Of a stretch of DNA of 64,000 bases, positions 58,097-64,000 are shown piece by piece (the stretch's first letter is position 1; each line of letters begins with the position of its first letter). The notes under the pieces are model-generated. The model did not search any database and was not told the DNA's origin. It saw only the letters and a program-made list of their open reading frames with translations. Both the position numbers and the translations under genes were made by a program. Source of the stretch: Panopea generosa (taxonomy: Eukaryota > Mollusca > Bivalvia > Adapedonta > Hiatellidae); NCBI GenBank assembly GCA_029582155.1, contig CM055907.1, positions 12,680,133 through 12,744,132 on the forward strand. Reading direction: 5' to 3'.

Positions 58097-58192
58097 AACT
58101 CACTCACTCACTCAGTCTCTCACTCACTCACTCACTCACTCACTCAGTCACTCACTCACTCACTCACTCGCTCACACACTCACCCACTCAAA
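58097..58192 (+). repeat. (CACT)n microsatellite
   Basis: About 22 CACT units with single substitutions. Confidence 0.95.
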
Positions 58193-59329
58193 TTTTCAGA
58201 CAGACATAATACTATATTTATGTGTACAATTCGATCCTCATTTATACATATTTCATGTATATTTAGTCTTGGAATAAATCTTATACTAGTAAGAGAATAA
58301 TCAGCAACAAAAAAATAACAAAAAATATATATTTAAGATCGTGTTCAATTAGTGTTGCATCATTTTACAAACTTTCGCTAGCCTTGTAAATATTTTTTTT
58401 TTCTTCAAAATTTGCAAAAATACTGCGCAAATTAAACTGTCCTTGATGTCATAATTTTGTTCTTGAAGCTTGGTGAAACGGGCCCCGGTCTTTTATACCC
58501 AACTGTAAACGTATGGAATATTCCTGCCCGCCTCACAATTCACAGCACTCTGATGTGTTTTCCGTTATCTGATAATAAATTATCAACGTAAACAGCATCA
58601 ACTGGATTATACAGTATACTACTAAGAATAAAACTAAGTTGGAATGTTACCTGATACAACGCTAATAGTTGTGGAAAACAAAAAAATATTCCAATCAAAT
58701 TATAAGATAATTTAAAAACAGACTCAATAACACCGAGCCTTCTATAATCCTTGACGATGCAAGAACCTTAAAATTATGCTTATCATAGTGCAAAACAATG
58801 GCAGTGGCAAATATATTTTTTTTTGTTGATAATCGTATATATCTGATTAAAAGAATAGATCAGAATCCAACAATACTGTTATCAAATTTCAAAGTTTACA
58901 TTATCAACATGCTTTAGTCCCCGATTTACACCGAGGCATATCGACTCAATAAAGCAGTGCACTTACCCAGCATATGCCCTTTGCAGCGGTGCAAGCCTCA
59001 GACACCTGTGACAATACTTCGTTGGTTGATGTGATTTAAACACGTTAACTAGGTCGACGTAAAACAAATAATATCGTTTACTAATAAATCATATACTAAG
59101 TTATCATTAATTTTATTTAATTAAATTAAATTACCATTATGAGGTGTTTAACATTAAAGCAGATTTTGATTGGAACCATATTAGGTATAACGATAGTCTT
59201 CATAGCGAAATTGGATTTTGAACCACAGGTAATGTAATTTTAATTCTATTTCACTGAAAGATTGAACAATACTTTATTCATCTGATTTCCAAATTTATAT
59301 TTTATCATATAAATGTATTCATATATGTT
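58193..59329. other. No gene seen
   Basis: Unique AT-rich sequence. A possible short exon-like ATGAGGTGTTTAACATTAAA near 59139, ending at a GTAATG donor-like site at 59230, could encode a signal-peptide-like start (about 30 codons, hydrophobic). Without a second exon this is not called. Confidence 0.4.
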
Positions 59330-59349
59330 GATAAACTACTTGCCTGATA

Positions 59350-59396
59350 AACATAGGTTTATCACGTCAATGCAAGTTTATCAGGCACCTGGCGTA
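59350..59396. repeat. Hairpin, 12-bp stem
   Basis: TGCCTGATAAAC and GTTTATCAGGCA separated by ~25 bases. It shares the CTGATAAA/TTTATCAG word with the larger palindrome just downstream. Confidence 0.7.
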
Positions 59397-59447
59397 ATTA
59401 TCTATAATTTTGCATTTTGACTTGAAATAAACTACTAGAAATATTGA

Positions 59448-59612
59448 CATGATAAATAGAATACCATGGAAGTGTCTAATATTGTTAACTTTATCAGGTT
59501 CGGCACGAAAAAAAGCAAAAACTCGGCAGAGCCTCGTTCTGTTTTTTTTCTAGGCCCCACCTGATAAAGTTCATAATATCAGACACTAACATGGTATTCT
59601 CTATATAGAAAC
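59448..59612. mobile_element. Palindromic MITE-like sequence, ~165 bp
   Basis: The left arm TAGAATACCATGGAAGTGTC then TAATATTGTTAACTTTATCA pairs with the right arm TGATAAAGTTCATAATATCA then GACACTAACATGGTATTCTC. The interior (GAAAAAAAGC to CTGTTTTTTTTC) also pairs, so nearly the whole sequence is one hairpin. No coding capacity. Confidence 0.7.
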
Positions 59613-59775
59613 ACATTATGGACAAGTAAAAGCTTCAAATGAAAGCTTTAAAAATTGCTATACATATGTTTCCTCGGCAGGCTTAAATACTTTAAACGTG
59701 ACAAATTATTGTAACTCGTTATTCCAATATGCACTTTTAATACGAGGAAAATAAACATCAGAATCAAATTTAGTT

Positions 59776-59776
59776 T

Positions 59777-59834
<58 letters not shown>

Positions 59835-59855
59835 GGGGGGGGGAGAGAGAGATTG
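59776..59855 (+). repeat. (GA)n microsatellite with poly-G
   Basis: About 35 GA units interrupted by one AG slip and ten G. Confidence 0.95.
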
Positions 59856-60044
59856 GGTGGAGATGGGGTGAATGTGCTTATACTATGTTGTTGTTTTATA
59901 GTCTTATCCTTCTGATGAAGATGCAAGGCCTAAGTTTAGCTGTTTATATGTTTTAGCCATAAAATGTTAATTCTCTCTACTGGATTTACAAATTCACCTC
60001 TCTTCAAAGATAAAGTGGGGATATTGAAATGAAATCGTCTGTCC

Positions 60045-60076
60045 GTCAATCCGTCCGTCCGTCCGTCCGTCCGTCT
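60045..60076 (+). repeat. (CCGT)n microsatellite
   Basis: Seven to eight CCGT units (TCCGTCCGTCCG). Confidence 0.9.
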
Positions 60077-61785
60077 GCACACACGAATTATTATTTAAGA
60101 GGATTTAGGATAAGTACTTTTTGGGAGGCTGTTTAAAAAGTATATGTTTTTTTCTGAACACTTACAAATGTTTTATACGACTCTATGTGCCCAGTTGATT
60201 ACTTGTGTGGCTAAGTTTTATCCTACGACGTTACCGGTGAGAGGTTACTAATGGGTTAAACAAATTGTAATGTATTTTAGAAGAAGCAGATGTCACGTTA
60301 ACCGTGTAACGTGATGGAGCTATGTTTATCTTTGCTGTGTGCAACACAATAATGAAATAGTAGCGTAGATACACACAGCAAGAACAATTTCATAGGTTGA
60401 ACTGAGCAATCTGCTCAAAAAAATGATCGGTTTGATTGTTAAAAATGATTCGTATGAGGCGTCTCAGTTAATGTATTTATTATGACTTTAAAGGAAATGG
60501 ATACATAGACTTGTAGTTATAGACCACGAGCCCCCTTGTGCGATACAGTCGGTATATGAGTGATAAATACGTGTATGACCTCTTCGTTAGAGGTTTGTTG
60601 AAACGCAAATATCACCGAAACGAATTATTCACACCTGTGAGGAATTGGTGCGAATTCTTCACAATTTTTTATACAGATACGTGCGAATATGTCACAAATT
60701 TGTGAAAATCACGTTTGGCATACTCTTGTAGAGCGAAAAAGTATTTTTCACAAGTAAAAACAATGGACAGCTTTACGATGTGCGTTCTTTTTTTGATCTC
60801 TAAGACTATTATACCGGTTATGATCAAACTTGGTACTGTGTTTCCAGAATTCTACAATGATTGACTGCCTATTTAATTGGGTCTCGGAAAGCTACTTTCT
60901 TTGGTCTAAAAATTTATCCTTTTATCTTCAAGGAAATATTACTTTTTGTGATAAAACTTGTTCCATTTGTACTTCATTAGCTAGGTGTCGGCGTCACAGC
61001 TTGGTAAAAGAAACTTCAGTCGTCAAACCTACTAAATAAATATGTTAGATAATCATTATATAAATTATTGCTCTTTTATCAGGGGCATATAACTCTGCTT
61101 AGATTGATCAGATCTAAGCAAAAGTTCAATATAACACGTTTGCTAAATCGAGGACAATATCAACATAATCGATATTGTATAATCATACATATTCTATCCA
61201 ATTATTATTAAGATTGATATTGAAATAAAGCTACAAGACTGTGAAAATGATAACATACAGTTTCTTGCAAAATCAAGGGCAATAACGCTGGTGTTACGAA
61301 GTTGATTTGACTTCAACTTGGCCAATATTTTAAAAACATTCACATTATATCTGAAGATGACTCCGAATGATCAATAAACACAACACAGTGAATAGCTGGA
61401 AAAAAAAATTTCAGTATGAAATATTATGTTACAAATTTCATATATCTGGACAATTATAACTATTATGAAGTTAAATTCAAAATTTCAGCTAAAAAGTTTG
61501 TAAGATACTGAAATAAATAGATTGAAAGTAGTATAAAAACACCCTTTCCAGTTAGAATTCTTATATACTTCTGATATTCCAATTGACGTTAGTTTCAAAT
61601 GGTAAATTACGATTTACAAACGGTCAATTTCAATTGGAAACTCAAGTTTCCAATATGAATACAAAGGGCCCATTTGGAAAATTCTATTCATAGATTTTAG
61701 TTTTAAATCAAGTTTCCAGTTGGAATGTAAAAAGTGCAATCAGACGATTCTTTATATCGATCAAATATTTTGTATACGTGTAGAG
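60077..61785. other. No gene seen
   Basis: Unique AT-rich sequence. The 69-codon ORF at 60830 has several Cys (CDKTCSICTSLARC) but no support. At 61580-61720 several AATTGGAAA/TTTCCAATTGG words repeat in both orientations. Confidence 0.4.
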
Positions 61786-61875
61786 TAGGTGCGTGTGTAG
61801 GTGCGTGAGTGCATGTGGGCATGCGTTTGTATTTGAGTGCAGCGTAGGTGCTTGTGTGAGTGCGTTTGTGTGTCC

Positions 61876-61906
<31 letters not shown>

Positions 61907-61915
61907 AAGCGTGCG
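61786..61915 (+). repeat. (GT)n-rich tract
   Basis: GTGCGTGNGTG words followed by ~14 uninterrupted GT at 61877-61905. ORFs on both strands (His/Thr-rich) are compositional. Confidence 0.9.
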
Positions 61916-62039
61916 TTTGTAGGTTTGTATATGCAACATGCATGTACGTGCATACATGTGCACTAAAGCTAGAAGTAGTAGTGACAGTCTCAAACACAAA
62001 AACGGCATCTATATGTGTGAGTGCGTGTAGTGTACTCAG

Positions 62040-63626
62040 AAGCAGAAATAACATCAGCAGCAGAAGCAGTAGAAGCAGAGCAGCAGCTGCAGCAGCAGTG
62101 GTAGTAAAAGTAGAAGCAGTAGTAATAGTGGTAGTGGTGGTAGTAGTAGTCATAGAAGTGGAAGTAGTAGTAGAAGAAGTAGGAGTAGTGATAGTTGTAG
62201 TAGTAGTGGTGGTGGTGTGATGTTAGTAGTAGTAGACGTAGTGGTAGTTGTAGTATAAGTAGTAGTAGAAGTAGTAGTGGTAGTATTGGTAGTGGTGGTA
62301 GTAGAATTAAGTATAGTAGTAGTAGTAATAGCAGTAGAAGTGGTGGTAGTAGTAGTTGTAGTGGTGGTGGTGGTGACAGTAGAAGAAGTAGTATTGGTGG
62401 TGGTGGTGTTGGTGGTGGTGGTGGTGGAAGTGGTGGTGGTAGTAGTAGTAGTAGTAATGGTGGTGGTCGGGGTAGTAGTAGTAGTAGTAGTAGTGGTATT
62501 AGAAGTAGTAGTATTGGTGGTGGTAGTGCAGTAGTGGTGGATGTAGTGGTGGTAGTAGTAGTGCAATAGAAGTAGTGGTGGTGTTGGTAGTAGTAGTAGC
62601 AGTAATATTGTTGATGGTGGTAATAATAATGGAAGTAAAAGTAAAAGTAGTGATAGTAGTAGTAAGTAGTAGTAGTAGTAGTAGTAGTAGAAGTAGTAAT
62701 AGTAATAATAGTAGTAGTAGTAGTAGTGGTGGTTGTGGTAGTGGTTGTCGTAGCAGTAGTAGTAGTAATAGCAGTAGTAGTAGTAATAGTAGTAGTAGTG
62801 GAAGTAGTTTGGTTGTGATGGTTGTTTTGATAGAGGTGGTGGTGGTGGTGTTTTCAGTAGTAGTAGTGGTAGAAGTGATGGTTGTAGTATTAGTAATAGT
62901 GGTTGTAGTAGTAATTATTATAATACTAGTAGTAGTAGTGGTGGTAGTGATGGTGGTAGTAGTAGTTGTAGTAGTAATCAGTAGTGGTGGTTGTGGTAGT
63001 GGTAGTAGTAATAGTAGTAGTAAAATTAGTGGTGATGGTGGTTGTAGTATTAGTAATAGTGGTTGAAGTAGTAGTTATAATAATAAAAGTAGTAGTAGTG
63101 GTGGTAGTGATGGTGGTAGTAGTAGTAGCAGTAGTAATAGTAGTGGTGGTTGCGGTAGTGGTGGTCGTAGTAATTGTAGTAGTGGAAGTACATGTAGTAA
63201 TAGTAGTAGTAGTAGTAATGGTGGTGATTGTAGTAGTAGTATTAGTAGTAGAAGAAGTAGTAGTTGTAGCAGTAGTAGTCGTTGTTGTAGCAGTGGTGGT
63301 TTTAGTAGAAGTAGTAGTAATAATAGCAAACGAAGTAGTAGTAGTAGTATCAGTAGTAGAAGTAGTGGAAGTAGTAGTAGTAGCAGTAGTAATAGAAGTA
63401 GTAGTAGTAGTGGTGGTGGTAGTTGTAGAAGTATAGGAAGTAATAGTAGTAGTAATAGAATTAGTAGTAGTTGTAATGGTGTTGGTGGTCGTGGTAGTAG
63501 TAGTAGTAGTATTGTTGGTGGTGATAGTATTAGTAGTTGTAATAGTAGTAGTAGAAGTAGTAGTAGTAGACGTAGTAGTAGTAGAAATAGTAGAAGTAGA
63601 AGTAGATATAATATTAGAAGTGGTGT

Positions 63627-63674
<48 letters not shown>

Positions 63675-64000
63675 TAGTATTAGCTATAGTAGTAGTAGTA
63701 GTAGTATTAGTGGTGGTGGTGGTAGTTGTAGTAGTAGTAGAAGTAATAGTAGTAGTAGTAGCAGTAGTAGTAGTAAAAGTAGTAGTAGAATTAGTTGTAG
63801 TTGTAATGTTGTTGGTGATGGTTGTGATAGTTATAGTAGTAATGTTGGTGTTGTTAGTAATAGTATTAGAAGTAGTATTAGTAATGGTTGTGATGGTGGT
63901 AGTAATAGTAGTGGTGGTAGTAGTAATAATAGTAGTAATAGTAGTAGTAGTAAATAGTAGTAGTAGTAGAAGTAGTTATAGTAGTGGTCGTAGTGGTTGA
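62040..64000 (+). repeat. AGT/GGT trinucleotide tract, continues past window end
   Basis: Nearly 2 kb of AGT, GGT, AAT, GAA and similar triplets, with cytosine almost absent from the plus strand. Units vary, so it is an old or interrupted expansion. It generates Val-, Ser- and Thr-rich ORFs up to 174 codons in several frames. Confidence 0.95.

Noticed and set aside
59139-59230. Short signal-peptide-like reading frame before a donor-like site
   Set aside because: About 30 codons with no following exon, homologue or promoter in view.
60830-61039. 69-codon ORF with several Cys
   Set aside because: No spacing matching a known zinc finger, no neighbour, no duplicate to test conservation.
61703-64000. 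Long Thr-, Val-, Ser- and Leu-rich ORFs
   Set aside because: Direct translations of GT and AGT tracts; open in several frames at once.

Overview
This is AT-rich animal genomic DNA with almost no host coding sequence. Introns, tRNA-derived SINEs, a Ngaro/DIRS-type retroelement, a Penelope GIY-YIG fragment, large DNA transposons, long minisatellites and a decayed C1q-domain gene pair together suggest a marine mollusc, most likely a bivalve. This is an inference from content; no species can be named.

Layout. 1-2000: one copy of a dispersed ~2 kb repeat (second copy 35940-38670), starting inside a SINE. 2550-6060: a broken tyrosine-recombinase retrotransposon with SGNH hydrolase, zinc finger, reverse transcriptase, RNase H and recombinase. 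6093-8240: a 113-bp satellite with a 901-bp higher-order period. About 9572-34197: a head-to-tail duplication of a ~5.5 kb unit that carries a two-exon C1q-domain gene. Unit A (9572-28205) was expanded by a 2.9 kb LTR retrotransposon without pol (9734-12606) and by a 10.06 kb ISL2EU-like DNA transposon (15970-26026). Unit B (28206-34197) gained a Penelope fragment and preserves the unoccupied version of the ISL2EU site. Both C1q copies are broken, by different lesions.

34200-46800: SINEs, a large inverted repeat family and minisatellites. 46825-52984: a 6.16 kb DNA transposon, inserted inside a ~51-bp minisatellite, with ~150-bp imperfect terminal inverted repeats and a 3-bp GTA target duplication. 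It carries one 1,492-codon reading frame interrupted by a single TAA. The protein has two zinc-binding modules, a probable RNase H-like core, a PIN/XPG-like nuclease region and a C-terminal CXC domain. This is the best candidate for an incompletely described system. 53000-64000: minisatellites (including a 21-bp array open in both directions), foldback sequences and a ~2 kb AGT/GGT trinucleotide tract that runs off the window.

The genes do not form a pathway. They are layers of mobile DNA whose nesting gives an order of events: C1q unit duplication first; then the LTR element, the ISL2EU-like element and the Penelope fragment in single units; with the CXC transposon as a separate insertion into a satellite. 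All alignments and divergences were made by eye.
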